DNA of 64,000 nt from Granulicella aggregans (GCF_025685565.1 NZ_JAGSYE010000006.1:62001-126000); one strand, 5' to 3'. Counted from the first letter of the stretch, positions 7,506 to 17,199 are shown. Made by a program: numbers and translations. Notes: a model not told the origin generated them from the sequence alone.

Positions 7506-8285
7506 TTAGAAGCCCATGATGTTGTAGCCGCAGTCGACGTACATTACTTCGCCGGTGATGCCCGAAGCCAGCGGCGATGCGAGGAAGAGCGCAGCTCCAC
7601 CCACTTCGCTCTGCTCGACGTTGCGATGCAGCGGCGAGCGCTCGGCGTGCGAATCGAGCATCTTCTGCAGATCGCCGATGCCGCGCGCGGCCAGCGTCTT
7701 GATCGGCCCAGCGGAGATCGCATTGACGCGAATGCCCTTCGTCCCCAGCGAGCTTGCCAGGTAACGCACCGTCGCTTCCAACGCGGCCTTAGCTACGCCC
7801 ATCACGTTGTACTTCGGCACGACCTTCTCCGCGCCATAGTAGGTCAGCGTGAGGATCGATCCGCCTTCGGTCATCAGCGGAACCGCCGCGCGGCTTACCG
7901 CAACCAGCGTGTAGACGCTCACATCGTGGGCGATGCGGAAGGCCTCGCGCGAGGTCTCGATGAAGTCGTTGTGGATCGCTTCTGCCGGCGCGAACGCGAC
8001 CGCGTGGACGAGATGGTGGATCGTCCCATAGGTCTCCTTGATTGCGACAAAAGTCGCATCGATCTGCTCGTCCGACGAGAGATCGCACATAAACGTCTTC
8101 GCCGGGCCGCCTGCGCCCTCAAGGCCAGCGGCCAGCTCTTCGGCGTCGCGTCGCAGCCGCTCATTCTGGTAACAGATCGCCAGCGTTGCGCCGGCCTCCG
8201 ACAACTTCTGCGCGATCGCGTAGGCGATACTGCGCTTGTTGGCCAGGCCAAACACCACGGCCACCTTGCCTGTCATATCAATCAT
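7506..8285 (-). CDS. fabI: enoyl-[acyl-carrier-protein] reductase
   Basis: 259 residues. It reduces the enoyl-ACP double bond with NADH in the last step of each fatty-acid elongation cycle. It is an atypical short-chain dehydrogenase with the FabI nucleotide signature GLANKRSIAYAIAQ (residues 13-26) and the active site Y159-x6-K166 in KYNVMGVAKA, plus Y149 in LTYYGAEK. The C-terminal VMYVDCGYNIMGF is typical. The ATG at 8276 (MTGKV) is an alternative start. Its terminator is at 7437-7466. The sequence CTGCCTGCCTGACTGACTGA just after the stop is a short 4-base tandem run. Confidence 0.96.
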   Translation of the reverse strand: MIDMTGKVAVVFGLANKRSIAYAIAQKLSEAGATLAICYQNERLRRDAEELAAGLEGAGGPAKTFMCDLSSDEQIDATFVAIKETYGTIHHLVHAVAFAPAEAIHNDFIETSREAFRIAHDVSVYTLVAVSRAAVPLMTEGGSILTLTYYGAEKVVPKYNVMGVAKAALEATVRYLASSLGTKGIRVNAISAGPIKTLAARGIGDLQKMLDSHAERSPLHRNVEQSEVGGAALFLASPLASGITGEVMYVDCGYNIMGF

Positions 8286-8357
8286 CGAACTTCCCTTCCT
8301 TCATCGTGTGAAACGCAACCGTAAGCATAGCAGTTGCACATCATCTCGACCTTGTCT

Positions 8358-8735
8358 TTACCCGACCAGCCAGTCGTACTGATCGTCGGTAATCGGCACC
8401 ACCGACAACCGGAACTGCCGGAACATGATCGAATCCGTGAACACGGAGGCCGCGCGAATCTCCGCCAACTCCTTCGGCACCTTGAACTTCTTCACCGGCT
8501 TGATGATGACCCTGGGATTCTTCGGGTCGCTGGCATCGACGCTCGCCACCTTCGCCGTCCCCACCGCGGCTTTACCGATGTTCGAGTGATAGATGACGAG
8601 TTTTTCGCCCTTCTTCATCCCGCGCAGATACAGCAGCGCCTGGTTGTTGGCGATGCCATCCCACACCGTCTCGCCATCACGTTCGAGGTCTTCGTAGGAG
8701 TATTTATTCGGTTCCGTCTTCAACAAAAATGGCAT
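8358..8735 (-). CDS. EVE domain-containing protein
   Basis: 125 residues, nearly all one EVE domain: FLLKTEPNKYSYEDLERDG at the start, WDGIANNQALLYLRGMKKGEKLVIYHS, then a PUA-like beta barrel ending in IMFRQFRLSVVPITDDQYDWL. EVE domains are related to PUA and YTH folds and bind modified bases in DNA or RNA; some are linked to defence or translation, but no target is known here. It follows murI on the same strand with a 27-base gap. It is somewhat short for the family (about 140-160 residues), with the C-terminal helix apparently trimmed. Confidence 0.9.
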   Translation of the reverse strand: MPFLLKTEPNKYSYEDLERDGETVWDGIANNQALLYLRGMKKGEKLVIYHSNIGKAAVGTAKVASVDASDPKNPRVIIKPVKKFKVPKELAEIRAASVFTDSIMFRQFRLSVVPITDDQYDWLVG

Positions 8736-8762
8736 CGTTCGTCTTGCTCCTTTGATTTTTCT

Positions 8763-9596
8763 CTATCCACCAAGATCAATCAGCCGCACTTCATCAATCG
8801 GCTGACCCAGAAATCCAGCGCCCAGCCTTTGAAACTTCTCTACAGAATCCGTCGCATAGAACTCGCGCTTCGCCTCGCCTGACACCTGACAGTGAACGTC
8901 ACCGAACTTTGCAGCGATCACCTCAGCCGTAGCCATTGCCGTAGCCCGCGCCGAGTCGATGATCTCCATCGGATGTCCCAGCCGCTCCGCCGCGTCTCGT
9001 ATCGCCGATTGAATCAGGGGATAATGCGTACATCCCAGCAGCAGCGTCGCCGAATCCGGTGCCTCCGCAAGCGCCTCTGACAGATAGATCTTCAGCACCT
9101 CGTCCATCACGGGATGCGACGTCCAGCCCTCTTCCACCAGCGGCACCAGCAGCGGACACGCCTTCTCGTACGCCCGCAGGCCCTCGGCATTCAGAGCCGC
9201 CGTATAGGCCCCGGACTGCACCGTCGCTGACGTCGCCAGCACCAGCACATCGCCCGTTCCTGTCGACAGCGCCGCCTTCGCGCCCGGCTCAATCACTCCG
9301 ACCACCGGGATCGCCATCGCCTGCTGAATATCGGGAAGCGCCATCGCCGTCGCGGTGTTGCAAGCGATCACCAGCAGGTCGGCGCCTTGGTCGGCAAGGA
9401 ACTTCGAACTCTCCACAGCGTAACGGCTAATGGTCTTCTGCGACTTCGATCCATACGGCAGTCGCGCTGTGTCTCCAAGGTAGACAGAATCCGCGTCGGG
9501 CAACAACTTCACCAGCTCCCGAAGGACAGTAAGCCCTCCGAAACCCGAGTCGAAGACGCCAAGCTTCAGTCTTCGTGGAGGAGAAGATTGTGGCAT
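8763..9596 (-). CDS. murI: glutamate racemase
   Basis: 277 residues. It interconverts L- and D-glutamate for peptidoglycan. Two-domain fold with both catalytic cysteines visible: VFDSGFGGLTVLRELV near residue 14, ACNTATAMALP (first Cys) and LLGCTHYPLI (second Cys followed by Thr-His). It is third in a minus-strand cell-envelope group: amidase, GerMN protein, murI, EVE protein. Confidence 0.96.
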   Translation of the reverse strand: MPQSSPPRRLKLGVFDSGFGGLTVLRELVKLLPDADSVYLGDTARLPYGSKSQKTISRYAVESSKFLADQGADLLVIACNTATAMALPDIQQAMAIPVVGVIEPGAKAALSTGTGDVLVLATSATVQSGAYTAALNAEGLRAYEKACPLLVPLVEEGWTSHPVMDEVLKIYLSEALAEAPDSATLLLGCTHYPLIQSAIRDAAERLGHPMEIIDSARATAMATAEVIAAKFGDVHCQVSGEAKREFYATDSVEKFQRLGAGFLGQPIDEVRLIDLGG

Positions 9597-9663
9597 TTCA
9601 AGAGAAGAATCCAGAGAATCGCAGCCTCGTTCCGCGGTTCCTCTATCTTACTTCGGCCCACCC

Positions 9664-10350
9664 CTAAGGCGCCGGCTGCAGATCAGCAGGGGCGGCCGGA
9701 GTGTCTAGTGCTGGATACAGGCGCGAGAGATCGACGTGTCCAGCAATTGTCTCGCGGGTCTTGCCGTCCACGACAAACCGGACCGTTGCAATCTCCGGAA
9801 AGTTCGCGTGAAGTGTTCCCAGCATGGACAGCAGGCTGAGCATCTCGGTCTCGACTCCGGAGGGATGCTGATCGATGAAACTGCCTCGCAGATTGACGAC
9901 CGCCATCTCGCCCGACTCGTCCGTTGCCGTTGTGTCGCCCGCCATAGGCAATCGGACCAGGAAGACATCGTCCACCGCCGCCCCTCCTGCCAGCGGATGG
10001 TCCGAGCGCGGCAGGGCATACTCGGCCATCAACCGATCCAGAAGCGCCCGCGCTCTCACCGACGCCTCATCGGGGAGCGCCAACTGCCGCTGTACCGCCG
10101 TAATCGTTCCGTCGCGGTCGCTTGCCAAGTCGAAGATTACGGACGTCTCGCTGGCATGCGCCGGCGCTGTCAGCGGCGTCGAGTCGGCCTTGACCAGCCA
10201 CCGCTTGCGTACCCGCTCGCGCTCGTAGAAGAGAAAGAGCGCCATCAGCACGATGCTCGCCAGGAGACCGTAAAACAACACCCGCTGGTATCGCGGAATC
10301 AAAGCCCAGGTCCCTGCACGGAGTCCGGCGGCTGCGCCTGATTTCGCCAC
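9664..10350 (-). CDS. GerMN domain membrane-anchored protein
   Basis: 228 residues. One transmembrane helix at about residues 24-43 follows a short cytoplasmic N-terminus, so the rest is probably periplasmic. Residues about 75-205 form a GerMN domain, ending in FPEIATVRFVVDGKTRETIAGHVDLS, a strong match to the family end. GerMN domains accompany cell-wall proteins and are thought to bind wall components; no catalytic residues are known. The first 52 bases overlap the end of the amidase gene, implying translational coupling, and murI follows. The context supports an envelope role. Confidence 0.85.
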   Translation of the reverse strand: MAKSGAAAGLRAGTWALIPRYQRVLFYGLLASIVLMALFLFYERERVRKRWLVKADSTPLTAPAHASETSVIFDLASDRDGTITAVQRQLALPDEASVRARALLDRLMAEYALPRSDHPLAGGAAVDDVFLVRLPMAGDTTATDESGEMAVVNLRGSFIDQHPSGVETEMLSLLSMLGTLHANFPEIATVRFVVDGKTRETIAGHVDLSRLYPALDTPAAPADLQPAP

Positions 10351-11057
10351 GCGTGAAGACTGGCGGCGATCGACTCCGCTATCCGCTGCTGGTAGCCTGC
10401 GTCCGTGACCGGAGTCGAGTTCGACCCCGATTCGCGCAGGACTCCGATCTCAATCGACACCGCCGGACAGGTGAGATTGTCGAGTGGTCGCATCATCACT
10501 CGCATCATCGTCACCGCGATCCCCTTCCGCGTCAGCCCAGTCCCGATTTGATTCGCGAGCAGTCCACTCTGCAAGACATAGGCCTCCTGTGCGCGATTCC
10601 AGGGCACCCCGGCCTTCGCATCTTCGCCGGGATGGCTCGCCGCCCGCATCACCGCCGACCGGAGAGCGGAAGTTCCTACGAGGACACCCTTCGTCCTACC
10701 CGACGCATGCAGCACCAGGCATGCAAACGGGTGGGATTCGTTTGCCAACTGCGCCCGCTGGTCAAGAGTTCCGCCATCCCCACTACCGTCCCGTGTCATA
10801 ACGACACGGAATCCACGTGCCGCAAGCAGCGCACGCAGCCTCTCAGCCACAGCCAGGGTCACATCCTTCTCCAGCGTCTGTTCCCCTATCCGCGCGCCAT
10901 CGTCAACGCCTCCATGAGCGGGATCGATCACGATCGCGCTACGGTCGAAACTCACTACCTGAGCGCCGGCAGGCTGTGCTGCGGCCATCGCTAACACGCA
11001 GATCGCAGCCGCCAACCCCAGCCTTACGCCTCCTACACCCACGCAAACCTCGCTCAC
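10299..11057 (-). CDS. N-acetylmuramoyl-L-alanine amidase (amidase_3), secreted
   Basis: 252 residues. Signal peptide at residues 1-32 (hydrophobic core then QPAGAQ). The zinc amidase domain cuts the bond between N-acetylmuramic acid and L-alanine of the stem peptide. Visible ligand motifs are IDPAHGGVDDGA (first zinc His), TLEKDVTLAVAERL (Glu) and FACLVLHASG (second His). SVEIGVLRES-like SIEIGVLRES near the end carries the likely catalytic Glu. It is first in the minus-strand envelope operon and overlaps the GerMN gene. Confidence 0.9.
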   Translation of the reverse strand: MSEVCVGVGGVRLGLAAAICVLAMAAAQPAGAQVVSFDRSAIVIDPAHGGVDDGARIGEQTLEKDVTLAVAERLRALLAARGFRVVMTRDGSGDGGTLDQRAQLANESHPFACLVLHASGRTKGVLVGTSALRSAVMRAASHPGEDAKAGVPWNRAQEAYVLQSGLLANQIGTGLTRKGIAVTMMRVMMRPLDNLTCPAVSIEIGVLRESGSNSTPVTDAGYQQRIAESIAASLHAWRNQAQPPDSVQGPGL

Positions 11058-11134
11058 AGGCTTTGCTTAGAAGGCCGCCCGCCCTGCGAAGACCCGCAAT
11101 CTCGTCTCCATCGCGAATTTCCGGCGATTCAACC

Positions 11135-11169
11135 GAAAACGGCCCCGGGCATCGCTGCCAGGGGCCGTT
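11135..11169 (-). terminator. rho-independent terminator after the DUF1015 gene
   Basis: Perfect 9-bp GC-rich stem, 11138-11146 with 11161-11169, loop 14 bases. On the minus strand the stem runs into TTTT. It is 20 bases after the stop of the gene at 11190, and separates that gene from the downstream amidase operon. Confidence 0.75.
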
Positions 11170-11189
11170 CTCAGAGACATCGCAACCCT

Positions 11190-12533
11190 TTAGTCGAGCG
11201 CGTAGATCGCCAATCCGCTCAACAGCTTGGGGTAGAAATCGGTCGACTTCTGCGGCATCACATCGCCCGACAGCGAGATGTCGCGCAACTGGTCCAGCGT
11301 GATCGGCTTGATGAGAAACGCCACATCCGCCTCGCCGCTCTTCACCTGGCCCAAAGCCTCATCCGCCTCGCGAATGTAGCGAACGTTGCCCAGCTTGGTA
11401 ATCGTCTCCTGGTTCAACCCCAGCAGCCGGTCGAGCACGATCAGGTGAAGCTGCACCACGTCGAGCTTTGCCTGGCGAGGCGAGATGCCTCCCAGCGCCG
11501 CGGCAATCGCGTCCGGCTTGGCCTTGAGTAAATACGAGCCAGCCGCCGTCGCAGCGATAAACGCGACGCCTTCCATCGTCTTCAACACGCCCAGGTCAAC
11601 CTCGGCGAGTTTGCTCACCTCGAAGAACTCAGAAGCCTTCTCGGCGAACGCAGCCCCTGAGAAGTCGTGCAGACCATGGACCACGCGGTGGGTCGGAAGA
11701 ATCGTGATTCCCGGCGCATCCATGTTCACGAAGGTCATCATCATCGCCGCCTCTGGGAAGGGCGGTGCCGGCAACTGGCTCGGGGCGAGACGCTCATCCT
11801 CGTCCGCGGGCTGGTTCAGCGGCAGCCGCAGTTGCGCCGACCGCTCCTTGGCATAGGCGACGCTGGTCTCGTAGCGGTGATGGCCGTCGGCGATGATCAG
11901 CTTCTTGTCCGCCATCGCGGTCAGGATCAAATTGATCAGCGTTGGGTCTGTGAGCTTCCAGACGCGGTGCACGACGCCGTACTCGTCTGTAATGGAGAGA
12001 TCGGCAGGCGCGGGCTTCCCGTTTGTGCCAAAGATCAGCTTTTCCGCCGTAAAGGCCGGGTCGGAATAGAGCATGTAGATCTGTTCGCAGTACGCGCGCG
12101 TCGCCTTGAACAGGCTCATCCGGTCGGACTTGTGTTTAGGGAAGGTCTGCTCGTGCCGGTAGACGACCTTGTCCGCATAGTCATATAGATGACCGAGCGC
12201 AATGAAGCCCCGGCGTTCGCGAGTCTCGTCCGTGTGCGGAACCTTATAAGTCTGGGAGTACCCGTAAATTGCCGGCTCGGACTCTTCCGCCAGGATGTTC
12301 TCCTTGCGCCACTCCTTGAGATAACCGGCAGCCCGCGTATAGACATTGTCCTGTTCGTTGTCCTCAGGCTCGTGCTTTCCCAGGATCACGCGGACAAGGT
12401 TATAAGGGCTGGCGTCGTAGTAGTGCTGCTGCATCGCCGGAGTGATCTTGTCGTAAGGCTGGGTCACCACGTCTTCCATGTGGACGCGGGAGGGATCGTA
12501 GCGAAGTGCGCGGAATTGATAGATACGGGCCAT
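11190..12533 (-). CDS. DUF1015 family protein
   Basis: 447 residues, no signal peptide or membrane helix. Recognised from family segments: FRALRYDP at the start, VTQPYDKITPAMQQHYYDASPYNLVRVILGK, RRGFIALG, LIIADGHHRYETSVAYAKER and MMTFVNMDAPGITILPTHRVVHG. The HHRYET motif looks like a conserved active-site region. DUF1015 proteins are widespread and related to ParB/SerK-like nucleotide-binding folds; the physiological role is not established. A single gene with its own terminator. Confidence 0.88.
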   Translation of the reverse strand: MARIYQFRALRYDPSRVHMEDVVTQPYDKITPAMQQHYYDASPYNLVRVILGKHEPEDNEQDNVYTRAAGYLKEWRKENILAEESEPAIYGYSQTYKVPHTDETRERRGFIALGHLYDYADKVVYRHEQTFPKHKSDRMSLFKATRAYCEQIYMLYSDPAFTAEKLIFGTNGKPAPADLSITDEYGVVHRVWKLTDPTLINLILTAMADKKLIIADGHHRYETSVAYAKERSAQLRLPLNQPADEDERLAPSQLPAPPFPEAAMMMTFVNMDAPGITILPTHRVVHGLHDFSGAAFAEKASEFFEVSKLAEVDLGVLKTMEGVAFIAATAAGSYLLKAKPDAIAAALGGISPRQAKLDVVQLHLIVLDRLLGLNQETITKLGNVRYIREADEALGQVKSGEADVAFLIKPITLDQLRDISLSGDVMPQKSTDFYPKLLSGLAIYALD

Positions 12534-12822
12534 GCGTGGGTCGTTTACTCCGTCAGTAGTTTTCTCGATTGTACGAGCTTTACGTTACAGTTCGCGCATT
12601 CAGCCGCTCGCAAAGCACCTTGGTGGCATCCGATTCCCTCCGGGCAACGTAAGCCATAATGAACCCGTCCGATCCGAATATCGCCCGCATTCGGCGGTGG
12701 TTCCATCTTCGTGACATCTATGGATGACGAAAAGGTCTAAAGTAGCAGCTACCGGAAACCGTCAAGATCGGCTTCCTAACGTTCGAGGTGGATCCCGGCG
12801 AAGAGAATCAGGGAGTGATGTC
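12534..12822. other. intergenic region between divergent genes
   Basis: A 289-base gap between the DUF1015 start and the first VWA gene. It must hold promoters for both but no clear hexamers stand out. Short open frames here have no coding-like composition. No tRNA or stable hairpin was seen. Confidence 0.5.
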
Positions 12823-13887
12823 ATGGAATACCTCACCTCAGGCCCCCAGTCACAGCGTGCCGCAGCCTCTCCTGCGGTGCGGCGTTTTCTGTCCGTAATA
12901 CTTCTCGCAATGCTCGCCACAGGCGTCGCGGCCGCGCAGGAAAATCCTCTCGATTCGCCCAACACGACCATCGGGGCACCACCTAAGCCCGCACCGACGG
13001 CGGATTTACCCGCACCAAATCCAGCCGCGCCCGGTTCACCCGCGCGCAGGAACGCCCCTATCCGGGTGGACGCAAATCTTGTCCTCGTTCCCATGACGGT
13101 CACCGACCCCATGAACCGTCTCGTCACCGGCCTTGAAAAGGAGAACTTCAACGTCTTCGACAACAATCAGGGACAGGTCATCAAAACCTTCTCCACCGAG
13201 GACGCCCCCGTCACCATCGGCATCGTCTTCGACCTCTCCGGAAGCATGACGTCCAAGTTCGCCCGCGCCCGCAAGGCACTCTCCGAGTTCATGCGGACCT
13301 GCAATCCGCAGGATGAGTTCTTCGTTGTCGGGTTCAATGATCGCCCTGCCGTCATCGTCGATTACACATCGGATGTTGATGACGTCGAAGCTCGCATGGT
13401 GATGTTGAAACCCGAGAACCGGACGGCATTGATTGATGCCGTCTACCTGGGGGTGAGCAAGCTCCGCGACGCCAAGTACGACCGCAAAGCCCTCCTCATC
13501 ATCTCCGACGGCGGCGACAACCGCAGCCGCTACTCCGAAGGCGAACTGCGCCGCATCGTCCGCGAGTCCGACGTCCAGATCTACTCGATCGGCATCTTCG
13601 ACATGTACGCTTCCACAGTCGAGGAGCAGAACGGCCCGATTCTGCTGACGGACATCTGCGAGCTGACCGGAGGCCGTCTCTTCCGCATCACAGACATGGG
13701 CGAGATGGGGGACATCGCCACCCGCATCAGTGCCGAGCTCCGCAACGAGTACGTCATCGGCTACAAACCTTCCGAGGTGAGGAAGGACGGAAACTGGCGT
13801 AAATTGAAGGTGCGTCTGCTGCCGCCGCCGGGACTTCCCATCCTCGACGTGCATTATCGCCAAGGGTACTATGCACCTTCACAGTAA
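12823..13887 (+). CDS. secreted VWA-domain protein (acidobacterial VWFA-related type), first copy
   Basis: 354 residues from ATG at 12823, chosen because GGGAG at 12811-12815 lies seven bases upstream; the open frame extends to 12724 without such a site. Signal peptide at about residues 17-38 ending GVAAAQ, then a Pro/Ala-rich linker. Residues about 80-350 hold the acidobacterial VWFA-related region: LVLVPMTVTDPMNRLVTGLEKENFNVFDN, the metal-ion site IVFDLSGSM, and AVYLGVSKLR-like and LLIISDGGDNRSR segments. The last 30 residues (WRKLKVRL, YRQGYYAPS) match the usual C-terminus. Likely a periplasmic or surface adhesion/assembly protein; partner unknown. A homologue follows 22 bases downstream. 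Confidence 0.9.
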   Translation: MEYLTSGPQSQRAAASPAVRRFLSVILLAMLATGVAAAQENPLDSPNTTIGAPPKPAPTADLPAPNPAAPGSPARRNAPIRVDANLVLVPMTVTDPMNRLVTGLEKENFNVFDNNQGQVIKTFSTEDAPVTIGIVFDLSGSMTSKFARARKALSEFMRTCNPQDEFFVVGFNDRPAVIVDYTSDVDDVEARMVMLKPENRTALIDAVYLGVSKLRDAKYDRKALLIISDGGDNRSRYSEGELRRIVRESDVQIYSIGIFDMYASTVEEQNGPILLTDICELTGGRLFRITDMGEMGDIATRISAELRNEYVIGYKPSEVRKDGNWRKLKVRLLPPPGLPILDVHYRQGYYAPSQ

Positions 13888-13909
13888 ACCGATAGCATAG
13901 GACGACGTC

Positions 13910-15091
13910 GTGCTTCTAGACCTCCTCCAAACGGCAACCAGGGCCAATCGTGCTCCCCTAGCGACTCAACTCCAGTCGACGAGGCCATCTGCCCGATTTT
14001 CAATTCTCCTGGCCGGATCATTGCTATTGGCCTCTACTGTTTTGCTTCATGGCCAGACGCCTCAGCCGGTTCAGAGTCCTCCGCCCGTTCCAGGCCAGCC
14101 CTCGCTCACCGTCGATCGCGACCCGGTTCCTTCGCCCGACCCTGACCCCGCACCCGGCTCGGTCAACCAGACCGCCCCGGAGTCTCCGCAGGGTGCAATC
14201 ACCAAGGGCTCTGGCGGAAAGTACGTTCTGCGTCAGGACACGTACGAGGTCCGCCTCAACGCGACCGTCCTCGACGGATCGGGCCGCTCCATCCTCGATC
14301 TCAACAAGGACGCCTTCCACGTCTACGAAGACGGTGTCCCGCAGACCATCGCCTCCTTTCGCCATGAAGACCTTCCCGTTTCGCTGGGCATCCTGATCGA
14401 TAGCTCCGGCTCCATGTACGACAAACGTGCCGCCGTAAATCAGGCAGCTCTCGATCTGGTGAAGCTCTCAAATCCTGACGACGAGGCCTTTCTCGTGGAC
14501 TTCTCCTGGGAGGCCTTCATCGACCAGGACTTCACCTCAGATAGCGAGAAGCTGAAGCAGGGCCTCGGCCTCATCAAGTCCAGCGGCGGCACTGCTGTCT
14601 ATGACGCTCTCGTCGCCTCGGCTGACTATCTTGCCAAGAACGCCAAGCACCCGAAGCAGGTGCTGCTCGTCGTGACCGATGGCGAAGACAACGCCTCCAG
14701 CGCCACGCTTGAGGACGCCATCCGCCGGATTCAGGATCTCGACGGCCCGGTCATCTACTGCGTCGGCTTGCTCTTCGGCCCCGACACCGACAAGAATGAG
14801 GTCCGCACCGCCCGCCGCGTGCTGGAGGCTCTCTCCGAGCAGACCGGCGGCGTCGCCTACTTCCCGAAGAACATCAAGGAAGTGGACGCGATCGCCGCCG
14901 AAGTGGCCCACGACATCCGCACCCAGTACACCCTCGCCTACCGTTCCACCAAGTCGCCTACTCTTGGCGGCTATCGGCAGATACATGTGGATGCGAAGGA
15001 AAAGGGATACGGCAAGCTGCAGGTCCGGACGCGCAGCGGCTACTATCCCCGCACGGACAAGGCTGACGTAACCTCTGGTGCCAGCAAATAA
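13910..15091 (+). CDS. secreted VWA-domain protein (acidobacterial VWFA-related type), second copy
   Basis: 393 residues from a GTG start; no in-frame ATG lies nearby and AGGA at 13899-13902 is suitably placed. Signal segment at about residues 30-45 (LLAGSLLLASTVLLHGQ), then a Pro-rich linker, then the same domain order as the upstream gene: YEVRLNATVLDGSGRSILDL, FHVYEDGVPQTIASF, the MIDAS motif ILIDSSGSM, LLVVTDGEDNASS and the C-terminal LQVRTRSGYYP. The pair arose by an old duplication. Close spacing suggests one operon; the two may work together. Confidence 0.9.
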   Translation: MLLDLLQTATRANRAPLATQLQSTRPSARFSILLAGSLLLASTVLLHGQTPQPVQSPPPVPGQPSLTVDRDPVPSPDPDPAPGSVNQTAPESPQGAITKGSGGKYVLRQDTYEVRLNATVLDGSGRSILDLNKDAFHVYEDGVPQTIASFRHEDLPVSLGILIDSSGSMYDKRAAVNQAALDLVKLSNPDDEAFLVDFSWEAFIDQDFTSDSEKLKQGLGLIKSSGGTAVYDALVASADYLAKNAKHPKQVLLVVTDGEDNASSATLEDAIRRIQDLDGPVIYCVGLLFGPDTDKNEVRTARRVLEALSEQTGGVAYFPKNIKEVDAIAAEVAHDIRTQYTLAYRSTKSPTLGGYRQIHVDAKEKGYGKLQVRTRSGYYPRTDKADVTSGASK

Positions 15092-15230
15092 CTTAGGCAC
15101 CCTCCAGCGTCATTCAAGCATTCTGCACCAAGTGTCTCCCAACCAACACTTAGCCATCTCGCGGCATCTCTTTAAATGAGCAATGCAGGCCGCGCGGCCA
15201 GGTGCTCAATCCCTCTGAAGCGAGTCCTTA

Positions 15231-17069
15231 TTGACTTCAACGCCTGAGCGTGTCGACGAGCAGCCGAAAGAGAGTCCTTGGCGCGAGCGCGTCCGTGCCT
15301 TGAAGAACATGCCACCTGTCCTCAAGATTCTCTGGGACTCGGGCCCCGGTGTCGTTTCGGGCGGCCTCATTCTTCGCGTCATCGTCGCCGTCCTTCCCTT
15401 CGCCCTCGCTAAGGTAGCCCAGTACATCATCCAGGACATCGCCGATAAAGTAGCCCGCCATCAAGACCTTCCCGCCAATTTCTGGTATCTGGTAGGAACC
15501 GAAGTCGGATTGAATGTGCTTTTAGGGCTGATGACCCGCGCCGTCGACTACTCGGACGCTCTGCTCGCCAACCGTTACACCCAGCACGTCAGTGTCCGCG
15601 TGATGGAGCAAGCGGCACGCCTTGACCTGACGACCTACGAGAACCCCGTCTTCTACGACCGCCTGGAGCGCGCCCGTGTGCAGGCGACCGACCGCCTCGC
15701 CATGATTCAGCAGCTTGGCCGGTTGTTCCAGCAGGTCATCACGACCCTGGCGTTCTCTGCGGCACTTGCCGTCGCATCCCCGTGGCTCGTTCTTCTGCTC
15801 GCGCTCGGCGTGCTGCCGTCGTTCCTTGGCGAGACCCACTACGCCTTCCTTGGCTACGCTAAGAACTTTCGCCAGACCCCGGCCAAGCGCCAGATGGATT
15901 ATCTCCGCCAGGTCGCCGGATCCCGTGAAGGCGCGAAGGAGGTCAAGCTCTTCGGCCTCAACAAGTTCTTCACTGACCGCTTCCAGGCCCTTGCCCACGC
16001 CATCTACGTTGAGGACACCGCCCTCGCAAGTTCCAAGCTCATCGTCGGCGGACTTCTCGGCATCATCGGCACTTTGGGCTACTACGGCGCTTACGTCTAC
16101 GTCATCTATCGCACACTCGGTGGCCGCTACGATATCGGCGAGTTCACCTTCCTCACCACCTCGATCCAGCAGGCCAGCTCGAACCTGCAGCAGGTCTTCT
16201 CAACCGCCAGCGGCATCGCCGACCAGGCACTCTTCCTCACCGACCTGCTTGCCTTCTTCGAGATGGAGCCCACAGTCAAGTCAAAGCCGAACGGCCTTCC
16301 CGCACCGACGGTCATCCAGCAGGGCTTCGAGTTCCGCAACGTCTCGTTCTCCTACGCCGGCAGCGACCGCAAGATCCTGAGCAACTTCAACCTGACCCTG
16401 CGGCCCGGTGAACGCATCGCCCTGATCGGTGAGAACGGCCAGGGCAAGACAACCGTCGTGAAGCTCATCACGCGCCTCTACGATCCCACCGAGGGACAGA
16501 TTCTCCTCGACGGCATCGATCTCCGTGAGTACGACCTCGCTGACCTCCACCGCCAGATCGGCGTCATCTTTCAGGACTTCATGCGCTTCGAGATGACCGC
16601 GAAGGAAAACATCGCCGTCGGTCGCGTCGAGCGCGACTACGAAGACGGTGAGATCGAACTGGCCGCCCACAAGAGCCTCGCCGACACCGTCGTCGCCAAA
16701 CTCGAAGGCGGATACGACCAGGTCCTCGGCCGCCGCTTCGAGGGCGGCGTCGAACTCTCCGGCGGCGAGTGGCAGAAGATCGCCCTGGCCCGCGCCTATC
16801 TCCGCGATGCACAGCTTCTCATCCTCGACGAGCCCACTGCAGCCCTCGATGCCAAAAGTGAGTTGGAGGTCTTCGAACGCTTTGCCGAACTTACGCAGGG
16901 CAAGATGGCCCTGCTCATCTCGCATCGCTTCTCCACCGTCCGCATGGCCGACCGAATCGTCGTCCTCTCCGGAGGTAAGCTGGTGGAACAGGGAAATCAC
17001 AAGAGTTTGATGGAAGAGGGCGGCCTCTACGCCTCCATGTTCGAGATGCAGGCGGCCAGCTACCGCTGA
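15231..17069 (+). CDS. ABC exporter, fused permease and ATPase
   Basis: 612 residues with TTG as the likely start. Residues about 40-330 hold the membrane domain with six helices. Residues about 355-605 form the ATPase: Walker A GENGQGKTT, Q-loop VIFQDFMRF, signature LSGGEWQKIALARA, Walker B LLILDEPTAALD and the switch histidine in LISHRF. This is a half-transporter that would work as a homodimer. Substrate cannot be deduced. It lies between the VWA pair and the NdvB-like gene on the same strand; the gaps (139 and 130 bases) allow but do not prove cotranscription. Confidence 0.92.
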   Translation: MTSTPERVDEQPKESPWRERVRALKNMPPVLKILWDSGPGVVSGGLILRVIVAVLPFALAKVAQYIIQDIADKVARHQDLPANFWYLVGTEVGLNVLLGLMTRAVDYSDALLANRYTQHVSVRVMEQAARLDLTTYENPVFYDRLERARVQATDRLAMIQQLGRLFQQVITTLAFSAALAVASPWLVLLLALGVLPSFLGETHYAFLGYAKNFRQTPAKRQMDYLRQVAGSREGAKEVKLFGLNKFFTDRFQALAHAIYVEDTALASSKLIVGGLLGIIGTLGYYGAYVYVIYRTLGGRYDIGEFTFLTTSIQQASSNLQQVFSTASGIADQALFLTDLLAFFEMEPTVKSKPNGLPAPTVIQQGFEFRNVSFSYAGSDRKILSNFNLTLRPGERIALIGENGQGKTTVVKLITRLYDPTEGQILLDGIDLREYDLADLHRQIGVIFQDFMRFEMTAKENIAVGRVERDYEDGEIELAAHKSLADTVVAKLEGGYDQVLGRRFEGGVELSGGEWQKIALARAYLRDAQLLILDEPTAALDAKSELEVFERFAELTQGKMALLISHRFSTVRMADRIVVLSGGKLVEQGNHKSLMEEGGLYASMFEMQAASYR

Positions 17070-17089
17070 CCTCTCACCTTGTCAGCCTG

Positions 17090-17145
17090 AGCGAAGTCAC
17101 TCGCAGCGCTTCATCGCGAGTGACGAAGTCGAAGAACCTGCTTCT
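17090..17145. repeat. dispersed intergenic palindromic repeat (CCTGAGCGAAGTC type)
   Basis: Contains CCTGAGCGAAGTC and, further on, GAAGTCGAAGAA around a perfect 9-bp stem (17096-17104 with 17116-17124). Related pieces occur at 31144-31180 and, inside rlmN, at 63565-63612. The CTGAGCGAAGTCGAAG motif is a mobile-looking repeat known in many bacterial genomes. Confidence 0.65.
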
Positions 17146-17199
17146 GCACTTCGCATTGCCCGTTTCACCTCGTCCGTCTCAACCAGGAAGGATTCAGTC